Positions 18,138 to 26,200 of a DNA stretch of 64,000 nucleotides are shown in pieces; the first letter of the stretch is position 1, and every line of letters begins with the position of its first letter. The stretch is from Vibrio sp. qd031. Its GTDB lineage: Bacteria; Pseudomonadota; Gammaproteobacteria; Enterobacterales; Vibrionaceae. The position numbers were made by a program, and so were the translations under genes. The stretch lies in assembly GCF_002100145.1 (NCBI RefSeq), contig NZ_JXQD01000018.1, forward strand, positions 124,001 through 188,000. Direction: 5' to 3'. A model generated the notes under the pieces. The model saw only the letters and a program-made list of their open reading frames with translations. It searched no databases and was not told where the DNA came from.

Positions 18138-20776
18138 ACAACCTCCTGCTCCATCGCTTCAGTGGTGGCTAAAAAGTCCTGTGCGAATCGTTGCAATACT
18201 CCACCTGCGGTATACACCTTCACTTCGTCTGCGGTATCCAAACGTGAAATAACAGTCACTCGTTGCTGCTCACCATTTTGACGATGAATGAGAAGTGTCA
18301 TTGCGTTTCCAGCGCCAATCTGCCCTTCTATATCAAAGGTTTCGGTGCCATCTAACGCTAAAGTGTGCCTATCAACACCGGCCTCAAATTGCAGCGGCAG
18401 AACACCCATTCCAACAAGATTGGTTCGGTGGATACGTTCAAAGCCTTCAGCAACAATGACTTCGACGCCAGCGAGTCGTACCCCTTTCGCTGCCCAGTCT
18501 CGGGACGATCCTTGCCCATAATCTTTTCCTGCAATCACGATCAGAGGTTGCTCACGATCCATATAATGTTCGATGGCTTCCCACATGCGAGTGACTTTAC
18601 CTTCAGGCTCTATTCGTGCCAGCGAGCCCTGCACCACCTCGCCGTTTTCTTTCACCATTTCGTTAAGCAATTTAGGATTGGCGAGAGTTGCTCGTTGCGC
18701 AGTGAGGTGATCGCCTCGGTGGGTGGCATAGGAGTTAAAATCTTCTTCCGGCAATCCCATTTTCGCCAGATACTCGCCCGCAGCACTGCTCGCCAAGATC
18801 GCATTTGACGGTGATAAATGGTCGGTCGTAATGTTGTCGCCCAAAATGGCTAGCGGCCGCATAGAACGCATTGTGCGCGGTTTCGCCAGCGCTCCTTCCC
18901 AATATGGCGGCCTGCGAATATAAGTGCTTTGTGCGCGCCAGTCATACAGAGGGCTAGTAGCTTGCTGATGCTCGCCTTGTTGAAACATCTGCACATAAAT
19001 CTGATTAAACTGTTCGGCTTTAACGTGTTCGCTGACAACCGCATCGATCTCTTCGTCGGTTGGCCATAAGTCGCTAAGTAGGATGTCATTGCCGTCCGAG
19101 TCTACGCCCAATACGTCTTTTTCGATGTCAAAGCGTATTGAGCCCGCCAGTGCGTAGGCAACAACCAGCGGTGGTGACGCCAAAAATGCTTGCTTAGCAT
19201 GGGGATGAATACGACCATCAAAATTACGATTTCCCGACAGCACAGCCGTTGTATAAAGATCGTTGTCTACGATTTCTTGCTGTATAGCTGGGTCCAATGC
19301 CCCACTCATACCGTTACAGGTAGTACATGCGTACGCTACGATACCAAACCCAAGCTTTTCAAGCTCAGGCAGCAAACCCGCTTTCTCCAGATAGAGTTTG
19401 GCCACTTTAGAGCCCGGAGCAAACGACGACTTCACCCAAGATTTTTTAACCAGCCCTAGTTGATTGGCTTTTTTAGCCACAAGCCCTGCAGCAACCAAGT
19501 TGCGTGGATTACTGGTGTTGGTACACGAAGTGATGGCCGCAATAATCACTGCGCCATCTGGCATAGCGTCGCCGTCCGTTTTGTATGCTTTAGCAATGCC
19601 TCGCTCGGACAGTTCCGCCGTTGGCAACCGGCGATGTGGATTTGACGGCCCTGCTAGGTTTCGCTCAACACTCGACAAATCAAATTCCAGGACGCGCGGG
19701 TATTTAGCTTTAGCGAGACTGTCAGCCCACAAGCCAACCGTTTTGGCATACTCTTCAACCAACGACACTTGCGCCGGCTCTCGACCGGTGAGTTTAAGGT
19801 AATCTATTGTCTGCTGATCAATGTAGAAAAGACCTGCCGATGCCCCATATTCTGGGGTCATGTTAGAGATAGTCGCGCGATCACCAATAGTCAGGTTTGC
19901 CGCACCCTCGCCAAAAAACTCTAAGTAACTAGAAACGACCTGTTGATTACGCAAAAACTCAGTCAGAGCTAATACGATATCCGTTGCGGTGATCCCAGGT
20001 TGACGCTTTCCGGTTAAGTCCACACCGATAATATCGGGAAGACGCATCATTGAAGGGCGACCCAACATAACGGTTTCAGCTTCCAAACCGCCCACCCCAA
20101 GCGCAATCACACCTAACGCGTCTACGTGGGGGGTATGGCTGTCGGTTCCGACGCAAGTATCCGGATAGGCAACACCGTGCTTAAACTGGATCACTGGTGA
20201 CATTTTCTCGAGGTTAATCTGATGCATGATGCCATTGCCCGCAGGAATAACACTCACGTTTTCGAAGGCTGTTTTACACCACTCGATAAAATGGAATCGA
20301 TCGGCATTACGTCGATCTTCAATGGCGCGGTTTTTCTCGAAGGCCTCAGGATCATCACCACCGTGCTCAACCGCTAACGAGTGGTCAACAATAAGTTGCG
20401 TCTCTACGACTGGGTTCACCCGTGCAGGATCACCCCCAAGGTCTGCGATCGCATCGCGTAAACCAGCTAGGTCAACAAGGGCTGTTTGTCCAAGAATGTC
20501 ATGGCAAACAACACGAGCAGGATACCATGCAAAATCCTGCTGCTGAGCGCCACTGGCGATTTGGGCTAGACCTGCTTTCCATTCTGCTTCGGGGCAATTT
20601 CTCACCAACTGCTCGGCAAGAATTCGAGAGGTGTAAGGCAAGTATTGGTAGGCGCCTTGCTGCACTGAATTTACCGCAGCTTCAACATCAATGTAATACG
20701 CGCCACTGGGTAATAGTTTTGCAAATGCATTTTGGTGGATAGGGTCATTGTGTGTACTTTCGTTGGGCTTTGTCAT
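18134..20776 (-). CDS. acnD: Fe-S 2-methylcitrate dehydratase AcnD
   Basis: Aconitase-family enzyme of 880 residues dehydrating 2-methylcitrate to trans-2-methylaconitate. Cluster ligands are in ITSCTNTSNP and YACTTCNG. The N-terminal VCHDILGQTALVDLAGLRD and the swivel-domain DYGQGSSRDWAAKG are as in AcnA/AcnD. Association with prpF distinguishes AcnD from housekeeping aconitase A and from the PrpD route. It is nine bases downstream of prpC and overlaps prpF by four. Confidence 0.95.
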   Translation of the reverse strand: MTKPNESTHNDPIHQNAFAKLLPSGAYYIDVEAAVNSVQQGAYQYLPYTSRILAEQLVRNCPEAEWKAGLAQIASGAQQQDFAWYPARVVCHDILGQTALVDLAGLRDAIADLGGDPARVNPVVETQLIVDHSLAVEHGGDDPEAFEKNRAIEDRRNADRFHFIEWCKTAFENVSVIPAGNGIMHQINLEKMSPVIQFKHGVAYPDTCVGTDSHTPHVDALGVIALGVGGLEAETVMLGRPSMMRLPDIIGVDLTGKRQPGITATDIVLALTEFLRNQQVVSSYLEFFGEGAANLTIGDRATISNMTPEYGASAGLFYIDQQTIDYLKLTGREPAQVSLVEEYAKTVGLWADSLAKAKYPRVLEFDLSSVERNLAGPSNPHRRLPTAELSERGIAKAYKTDGDAMPDGAVIIAAITSCTNTSNPRNLVAAGLVAKKANQLGLVKKSWVKSSFAPGSKVAKLYLEKAGLLPELEKLGFGIVAYACTTCNGMSGALDPAIQQEIVDNDLYTTAVLSGNRNFDGRIHPHAKQAFLASPPLVVAYALAGSIRFDIEKDVLGVDSDGNDILLSDLWPTDEEIDAVVSEHVKAEQFNQIYVQMFQQGEHQQATSPLYDWRAQSTYIRRPPYWEGALAKPRTMRSMRPLAILGDNITTDHLSPSNAILASSAAGEYLAKMGLPEEDFNSYATHRGDHLTAQRATLANPKLLNEMVKENGEVVQGSLARIEPEGKVTRMWEAIEHYMDREQPLIVIAGKDYGQGSSRDWAAKGVRLAGVEVIVAEGFERIHRTNLVGMGVLPLQFEAGVDRHTLALDGTETFDIEGQIGAGNAMTLLIHRQNGEQQRVTVISRLDTADEVKVYTAGGVLQRFAQDFLATTEAMEQEVV

Positions 20777-20785
20777 ACGTCACTC

Positions 20786-21916
20786 CTAACGCTTGTCAAT
20801 CGGCAACCAATCACGAGCCTCTGGGCCATCGTAGTCCGCGCTTGGGCGAATAATACGGTTATTGGCACGCTGTTCAAATACGTGTGCAGCCCAACCGGTT
20901 AAGCGACTCATTACAAATATTGGAGTAAACAATTTGGTTGGAATATCCATAAAGTGGTACGCCGATGCGTGGAAAAAGTCTGCGTTACAGAACAGTCCTT
21001 TCTCTCTTTTCATCACCGCTTCTACACGCTCAGACACCGCGTACAATTGAGTGTCACCCACTTGCTCTGAAAGCTCTTTTGACCAATGCTTGATCAATGC
21101 ATTGCGAGGATCACTTTCGCGGTAAATCGCGTGGCCAAAGCCCATGATCTTGTCTTTGTTCTCAAGCATTGTAAGGATGTTGGCTTCAGCTTCATCGGGT
21201 GTTTGCCAATCTTCAATCATCGCCATAGCCGCTTCGTTGGCTCCGCCGTGAAGAGGGCCACGTAGCGTGCCAATCGCGGCAGTGATGCACGAATGCAGAT
21301 CCGATAACGTCGATGCGCACACGCGAGCGGCAAAGGTAGAAGCATTAAATTCGTGCTCTGCGTACAAAATCAACGAACAGTGCATCACTTTTTTGTGCAG
21401 ATCGGACGGCGCTTTATCGGTCAGTAACTTTAAGAAGTAGCCACCGATCGAATCTTCGCTGTGATCGTCGGTATCGACTCTGACCCCATCGTGGCTAAAG
21501 CGATACCAGTAGCAGATGATCGCAGGAAACAGCGCTAACATGCGCTCTGTTGCGCCTCCTTGCTCTGAGAAGTCCTGCTCTTGCTCTAAATTACCCAACA
21601 CTGAACAGCCGGTTCGCATAACGTCCATTGGGTGTGCGTCCGCTGGGATCAGCTCTAACGCATCTTTCAATGCTTGCGGAAGGCCTCGCAGGCCTATTAG
21701 ACGTGTCTTATAGTTGTCCAGTTCAGCTTGATTTGGAAGGTGACCAATAAGTAATAAATGCGCCACCTCTTCAAATTCTGCATGATGGGCAAGATCCGTA
21801 ATGTCGTAGCCTCGATAGGTAAGCCCAGTTCCGCTCACTCCAACAGTACATAAAGAGGTAACACCCGCGCTTTGACCGCGCAGCCCGGCTCCGCCGATAG
21901 GTTGATTATTTGGCAT
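20786..21916 (-). CDS. prpC: 2-methylcitrate synthase
   Basis: Citrate-synthase-family enzyme of 376 residues condensing propionyl-CoA with oxaloacetate. Active-site blocks: RGPLHGGANEAAM (His), GFGHAIYRESDPRN (His) and the C-terminal PSADYDGPEARDWLPID. The N-terminus GLRGQSAGVTSLCTVG, with TYRGYDITDLA, is PrpC-like and lacks the extra domain of GltA. AAAAGGAG lies upstream of the ATG. It follows prpB after 170 bases, a gap that holds a folded element. Confidence 0.95.
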   Translation of the reverse strand: MPNNQPIGGAGLRGQSAGVTSLCTVGVSGTGLTYRGYDITDLAHHAEFEEVAHLLLIGHLPNQAELDNYKTRLIGLRGLPQALKDALELIPADAHPMDVMRTGCSVLGNLEQEQDFSEQGGATERMLALFPAIICYWYRFSHDGVRVDTDDHSEDSIGGYFLKLLTDKAPSDLHKKVMHCSLILYAEHEFNASTFAARVCASTLSDLHSCITAAIGTLRGPLHGGANEAAMAMIEDWQTPDEAEANILTMLENKDKIMGFGHAIYRESDPRNALIKHWSKELSEQVGDTQLYAVSERVEAVMKREKGLFCNADFFHASAYHFMDIPTKLFTPIFVMSRLTGWAAHVFEQRANNRIIRPSADYDGPEARDWLPIDKR

Positions 21917-21941
21917 ATTGAACTCCTTTTCTGTAACGCGT

Positions 21942-21997
21942 GGCGAATAACCGTGATTGGTAGGTGTCTCCTACTCTATTGTGTATAGGTTATCGCC
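21942..21997 (-). promoter_or_regulatory. Structured spacer between prpB and prpC
   Basis: A stem GGCGAATAACC/GGTTATCGCC (one bulged A) encloses an inner hairpin GTAGG-TGTCT-CCTAC. It fills most of the only long gap in the operon. It may be an mRNA processing or stabilising element that sets the ratio of prpRB to prpC-acnD-prpFE. Confidence 0.5.
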
Positions 21998-22086
21998 GCG
22001 TTTACGTTGCTTTCACGTTATTGATTAATGTTGCATTCGAACTTAAGTTATTAAATTGATTAGCTTTCACTTGCGTGACAGTGCGA

Positions 22087-22971
22087 CTAGCCAGAAAACA
22101 GCTGGTCCAATTTATCCTCGTAAGCGTGGTAATTGAGATGCGCATACAGCTCTTTACGCGTTTGCATACTGTCGACAACGGCTTGCTGGTGACCGTCTTG
22201 TAAAATGTGGTTGTACACGCGTTCAGCCGCTTGATTCATCGCTCTAAATGCGCTGAGCGGGTACAACACCATATCGACATCTACTTCAGCCAATTGGTGT
22301 TTACTAAATAGCGGGGTTTGGCCAAATTCGGTGATATTGGCCAAAATTGGCACCGACTTACCCGTTGCTTCACGTAATGAATCGGCAAACAGCTGATACT
22401 GGCTAAGCTCGGTCATGGCTTCAGGGAAAATCATGTCTGCTCCAGCCTCAACACAAGCAACCGCACGCTCAATGGCGCGCTCTATGCCTTCTACTGCTAG
22501 TGCATCGGTACGCGCCATAATCACAAATTGTTCATCGATGCGTGCGTCCACTGCGGCCTTGACGCGATCCACCATCTCTTGCTGCGTTACAATGGCTTTA
22601 TTAGGTCGGTGACCACAGCGCTTTTGTGCCACTTGGTCTTCCATGTGCACCGCCGCAGCGCCTGCTTTTTCCATCGATTTGATGGTACGCGAAATATTAA
22701 ATGCACCGCCAAACCCCGTATCGATATCGACGAGCAGAGGCAAATCGCAGGCGTTAGTAATTCGGTCCACATCCACCAACACATCATTGAGTGACGTAAT
22801 ACCGAGATCAGGTAACCCATACGACGCATTAGCCACGCCCCCACCTGATAGGTAAATGGCATGATGGCCACTGTTTTTGGCCATCATTGCACTATAGGCA
22901 TTGACCGCGCCGACGATTTGTAAGGGGGAGTGCTCGGCTACGGCCTGTCTAAATTTCAATCCTTGGGACAT
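22087..22971 (-). CDS. prpB: 2-methylisocitrate lyase
   Basis: PrpB, 294 residues, splits 2-methylisocitrate into pyruvate and succinate, the last step of the methylcitrate cycle. The catalytic loop is QVAQKRCGH, with the active-site Cys. The metal-binding DIDTGFGG and the ARTDA block are also present, as in isocitrate-lyase-family enzymes. Start ATG has GGAGAAAGACC before it. It is 39 bases after prpR and transcribed with it. Confidence 0.95.
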   Translation of the reverse strand: MSQGLKFRQAVAEHSPLQIVGAVNAYSAMMAKNSGHHAIYLSGGGVANASYGLPDLGITSLNDVLVDVDRITNACDLPLLVDIDTGFGGAFNISRTIKSMEKAGAAAVHMEDQVAQKRCGHRPNKAIVTQQEMVDRVKAAVDARIDEQFVIMARTDALAVEGIERAIERAVACVEAGADMIFPEAMTELSQYQLFADSLREATGKSVPILANITEFGQTPLFSKHQLAEVDVDMVLYPLSAFRAMNQAAERVYNHILQDGHQQAVVDSMQTRKELYAHLNYHAYEDKLDQLFSG

Positions 22972-23010
22972 GGTCTTTCTCCGTTCTTTTATCCGTTTTT
23001 CTAAGTGTCT

Positions 23011-23706
23011 TTATGCAGTTGGGCGAAGCTGCTTTTCAATGAGCTTGCGACTGCCTGAAATATGCCTTCTCATTAACATTTCAGCCAACTCTGGATCGCG
23101 GTTTCGAATCGCCTCTAAAATAAAGCGGTGTTCTTGCAGCGCCGTCGCGGGATCGGTTCGTGCTGTACGCGACTGATGGCGATACATTCTGATCAGGTGG
23201 TACAGCTCATCGCACAGCAGTGAAATCAATTTTTGATTACCGCTGGCCTGAATAATTTGGTAATGAAAGTCGTAATCACCTTCTTGGGCGGCGTAGGTTT
23301 TACTGGTGGCAGCGCTTTGGTTTAGATACGCACTGTGCTGTTCTATAAGTGCCTCTAAAGCAGACAGTTGATCCGCAGTAATATGAGTGGCTGCCAATCG
23401 AGCCGCCATCCCTTCGAGACTTTCTCTCACGTCATACAGCTCAATAAGTCGATCGACATTAAATTCAACTACGGTTGCGCCAACATGAGGTGTGCGCTCT
23501 ATAAGCCCTAAGCCCTCTAAACGCATAATCGCTTCACGTAATGGACCTCGACTTACTTGGTACCGCTTAGCCAGTTCTGGTTCAGAAATTTTACTGCCTG
23601 GTCGAATGGTACCCGCCACAATAGCGTCCACAAGTCGCTCGGTTAGGCTTGCAGATTTGGTGTTTTCGCTATTTTCATTACTGGGGAGTGCATGAACGTT
23701 TTGCAT
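23011..23706 (-). CDS. prpR: GntR/FCD-family regulator of the prp operon
   Basis: Transcription factor of 231 residues: winged helix-turn-helix of the FadR subfamily (ELAKRYQVSRGPLREAIMRLEGLGLI, about 40-75) and a C-terminal FCD ligand domain. As the first gene of prpBC-acnD-prpFE it is the obvious regulator, and some Gammaproteobacteria use a GntR-type PrpR in place of the sigma-54 type of enterics. The likely effector is 2-methylcitrate or a related acid (inference). No Shine-Dalgarno is visible: a perfect 12-bp palindrome ends four bases before the ATG, so the protein may block its own start region. Confidence 0.88.
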   Translation of the reverse strand: MQNVHALPSNENSENTKSASLTERLVDAIVAGTIRPGSKISEPELAKRYQVSRGPLREAIMRLEGLGLIERTPHVGATVVEFNVDRLIELYDVRESLEGMAARLAATHITADQLSALEALIEQHSAYLNQSAATSKTYAAQEGDYDFHYQIIQASGNQKLISLLCDELYHLIRMYRHQSRTARTDPATALQEHRFILEAIRNRDPELAEMLMRRHISGSRKLIEKQLRPTA

Positions 23707-23710
23707 TTAC

Positions 23711-23722
23711 ATTGTCGACAAT
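23711..23722. promoter_or_regulatory. Palindromic operator, proximal copy
   Basis: ATTGTCGACAAT, a perfect 12-bp palindrome four bases upstream of the prpR start codon. FadR-type GntR proteins bind short palindromes like this. A second identical copy lies 62 bases further upstream, which supports cooperative autoregulation of the operon. Confidence 0.8.
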
Positions 23723-23772
23723 AATGGGTTGGTGGTTATTTATTACGCCATTAATGGGCAAAAAACAACAAT

Positions 23773-23784
23773 ATTGTCGACAAT
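23773..23784. promoter_or_regulatory. Palindromic operator, distal copy
   Basis: Second perfect copy of ATTGTCGACAAT, 62 bases (about six helical turns) from the first. The prpR promoter is expected between or just upstream of the two; I could not place good -35 and -10 boxes with confidence. Confidence 0.78.
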
Positions 23785-23931
23785 TACGACTAAGGTATAA
23801 TCTTTGTAAGGGTATTATCCCTTGTACAAAACACCGCACTGCCCAGTTTGTGACTAAACTCCTCATTGTCTCCACATTTCCTGCACAAAGATCCACCATA
23901 ATGACGGCATGCAACGACAAGGAACACGTAC

Positions 23932-24669
23932 ATGACAACTCATAAAACAGCAATCGCAACAGCATTAACCAGCGCTGCTTTGGCGGTGACTATCCCAATA
24001 GCAAATGCCACTACTATCGAGACACCGCTTCTTCCTGATTCAGGACAAAGCGTTCAGTACGATACAAATGGTGACATCTTGGCAGCTTCAGACTCTAGCT
24101 TCTACACCGGACAAGGTGCGTCGATACAGGGCAATGCTCCGCGCTACCTTGATAATGGTGACGGCACAGTCACTGACCTTAATACCGGGTTGATGTGGCA
24201 AAAAGCACACGACTATACAAGACGTAATATGGCCGAAACCGTTGAACACGTAGAAGAGATGACACTGGCTGGCAATACAGATTGGCGCGTTCCTACGATC
24301 AAAGAGCTCTACTCATTAGCGAATTTCGACGGTGAACTGCTTAAACCCGAAGACGGTGGCGAAAGTAAACCGTACATCAATACTGACTATTTTGAACATG
24401 AGTACGACAAGCGTTTACCATTTGCAGGGCAGATCTGATCAAGCACCACGCAAGGTGACTTCAAATGGACAGCTGCTTACGTGGCGCTTGGACAGGCGTG
24501 GAGCAAAAAGAATTCAGACGCCACTGAGTAGTTTGACTGACACGGAGCGAATGCACAACGTAGTGATCCTAAATCGGGTAACCCCGCCGATTATGAACTT
24601 GCGTCGGATATGGCGTCAGATTATATCTCTATAACAAATTGGGTGAGACTGGTTCGCGATGCAAACTAA
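23932..24669 (+). pseudogene. DUF1566 (Lcl_C) secreted protein with three in-frame stops
   Basis: The frame from ATG 23932 encodes a signal peptide (ending ANA, near residue 26) and one DUF1566 domain: DNGDGTVTDLNTGLMWQK, DWRVPTIKELYSLANF and PFAGQI. Without any frameshift it continues through SSTTQGDFKW, AAYVALGQAW, HGANAQRSDPKSGNPADY and ITNWVRLVRDAN to a TAA at 24667. Three stops interrupt it: TGA at codon 169, TAG at 200 and TGA at 203. The first falls where relatives have Trp (GQ-W-SSTT), and all three are one G-to-A change from TGG. Translation would give a 168-residue product lacking half the domain. I call it a young pseudogene. A good ribosome site (AAGGAAC) and promoter spacing are retained. 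Confidence 0.82.
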
Positions 24670-24720
24670 AAGCTGTCTAGTGTGAATCTTCGGGTTTTAA
24701 ACAATTAACATTTGAACCGT

Positions 24721-24746
24721 GGCAGAGTAATGTCAATTACTCTGCC
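24721..24746 (+). terminator. Long perfect hairpin after the DUF1566 gene
   Basis: An 11-bp perfect stem GGCAGAGTAAT/ATTACTCTGCC with a GTCA loop. It lies 52 bases after the ancestral stop codon. No T-run follows, so terminator function is uncertain. Confidence 0.5.
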
Positions 24747-24749
24747 TAA

Positions 24750-24776
24750 CCCTCAGCACCCTCAGCACCCTCAGCA
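24750..24776. repeat. Three tandem copies of a 9-mer
   Basis: CCCTCAGCA is repeated three times without error directly after the hairpin. It is non-coding and could vary in copy number by slippage. Confidence 0.8.
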
Positions 24777-24874
24777 ATCATATCATTTAGCCTGCTCTAA
24801 ATAGCGCAAACAATAATGTTTCGTTATGACCAAACTCTATCCAGAATTATAGAACGGGTGTGTTCATAAACTTC

Positions 24875-24949
24875 ACTTTCAAACTGTGATTCAAGTTGAA
24901 AGTTACCATTAAGTTTATATGCATCTAGTCCATTATGACTAAACTTAAT
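24875..24949 (+). promoter_or_regulatory. Two consecutive inverted repeats upstream of the EAL regulator
   Basis: ACTTTCAA/TTGAAAGT (24875-24882 and 24896-24903) is followed at once by a perfect ten-base pair ATTAAGTTTA/TAAACTTAAT (24908-24917 and 24940-24949), ending 31 bases before the start codon. They may be operators or a folded leader of the signalling operon. The rest of the 311-base gap (24670-24980) holds the hairpin and 9-mers listed separately and no ORF I trust. Confidence 0.5.
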
Positions 24950-24980
24950 AGTAGGGAAAGTAGCCATAAGGGGATGAGGA

Positions 24981-26180
24981 GTGATTAAATCAATCTTGAT
25001 TGTTGATGATCAGCCACTAATTCGCCTAATGCTTAGGAAAAACCTTTGCTCAATTGGTGAATATACAATCCAAGAAGCTGAAAATGGCAAACAGGCATTT
25101 TCTCTTGTGACCGAAAATCACTTTGATGCGATTTTTTGCGATATCAATATGCCAGGCTCAGATGGTCTCTATTTACTGCAGCAGCTTGGTGCAATTCGAT
25201 TTACGGGTGAAATTGTTTTAATTAGTGGTGAAGACCATACGTTGTTGAGCTCTACCAAAGCACTAACCGACAGTTATGGCTTAACCATCATTGGTGCGTG
25301 TCAAAAGCCAATCACAACAGACAAGCTCAAACGCATATTTGCGCAACATCATAACGATACCCATTTTTTTAGCCAGCAATCACCGCTAAGCGTCAGCGAA
25401 TTGCAAACTGCATTGGAAAACGATCAAATATCGCCGTACTTCCAACCTCAATATTCGATTCAACATAACCAAATTATTGGTTTTGAGGCTCTTGCTCGCA
25501 TTAATAATCACCAAGGCACAATACCGCCTAACCGATTTATTGATGTAGCTGAAAATTCAGGCTTGATGACGGCTTTGACCAAGCAACTCATCGACAAAGC
25601 CTTATCGCATTTTTGTCAATTAGATTGCACATTCAATACTGTCACCTTATCGCTAAACGTCTCCAGTAGCGTATTGGAAGAAGAGGATTTTCCAAATTGG
25701 CTAGCCAGACGAGCACAGCAATATGGCATAGACAATTCAAGAATCATTTGCGAATTAACGGAAACCAGTATTGCTGACAACCCAACAAAAGTTCATGTGT
25801 CGTTGCTGCGACTCAGAATGCTTCATTTCAAGCTCTCTATAGATGATTTTGGTACAGGCTATGCCACACTCACCCAACTTCACTCGCTCCCCTTCGACGA
25901 GCTTAAAATCGACAGAAGCTTTGTATTCGACATGTGTACCAATAAAAAATCGAGAGCAGTCTGCGTCCAATGTATTGGACTAGCACAAGATTTTGGCCTA
26001 AATGTTGTCGCCGAAGGGATTGAAGATCAACAAACACTGCTTGAACTTAAGAACTTAGGTTGTCAGATCGCTCAAGGGTTCTATTTTGCGAAACCTACCC
26101 CCGCACACATTGCCATCGAAAGAGTGAATAAAGGTGATGTGGAACGCTGGGAAATACCAAAAAGAACGCATCTGGCCTAA
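24981..26180 (+). CDS. Response regulator with EAL phosphodiesterase output
   Basis: Protein of 399 residues: a receiver domain (1-125; acidic D9/D10, phosphoacceptor D54 in FCDINMPG, lysine in CQKPI) joined to an EAL domain (about 140-385). The EAL catalytic set is present: FEALARI, LNVSS, ELTET, DDFGTGYATL, LKIDRSFV, VVAEGIED and QGFYFAKP. It should therefore hydrolyse cyclic di-GMP under control of phosphorylation. GTG at 24981 is the only sensible start, with AAGGGG seven bases upstream. It is the first gene of a three-gene signalling operon; the hybrid kinase follows after 20 bases. EAL activity probably governs biofilm or motility (inference). Confidence 0.92.
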   Translation: MIKSILIVDDQPLIRLMLRKNLCSIGEYTIQEAENGKQAFSLVTENHFDAIFCDINMPGSDGLYLLQQLGAIRFTGEIVLISGEDHTLLSSTKALTDSYGLTIIGACQKPITTDKLKRIFAQHHNDTHFFSQQSPLSVSELQTALENDQISPYFQPQYSIQHNQIIGFEALARINNHQGTIPPNRFIDVAENSGLMTALTKQLIDKALSHFCQLDCTFNTVTLSLNVSSSVLEEEDFPNWLARRAQQYGIDNSRIICELTETSIADNPTKVHVSLLRLRMLHFKLSIDDFGTGYATLTQLHSLPFDELKIDRSFVFDMCTNKKSRAVCVQCIGLAQDFGLNVVAEGIEDQQTLLELKNLGCQIAQGFYFAKPTPAHIAIERVNKGDVERWEIPKRTHLA

Positions 26181-26200
26181 CCAGGTAAAAAGGAGCAACA

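Noticed and set aside
24332..24634. 101-codon frame overlapping the DUF1566 gene in another phase
   Set aside because: The conserved family motifs continue in the original phase; this frame gives no recognisable protein.
24421..24669. DUF1566 gene as target of a diversity-generating retroelement
   Set aside because: DUF1566-type folds occur in such targets, but no reverse transcriptase or template repeat is in the window, and the stops are G-to-A changes rather than adenine-directed changes.
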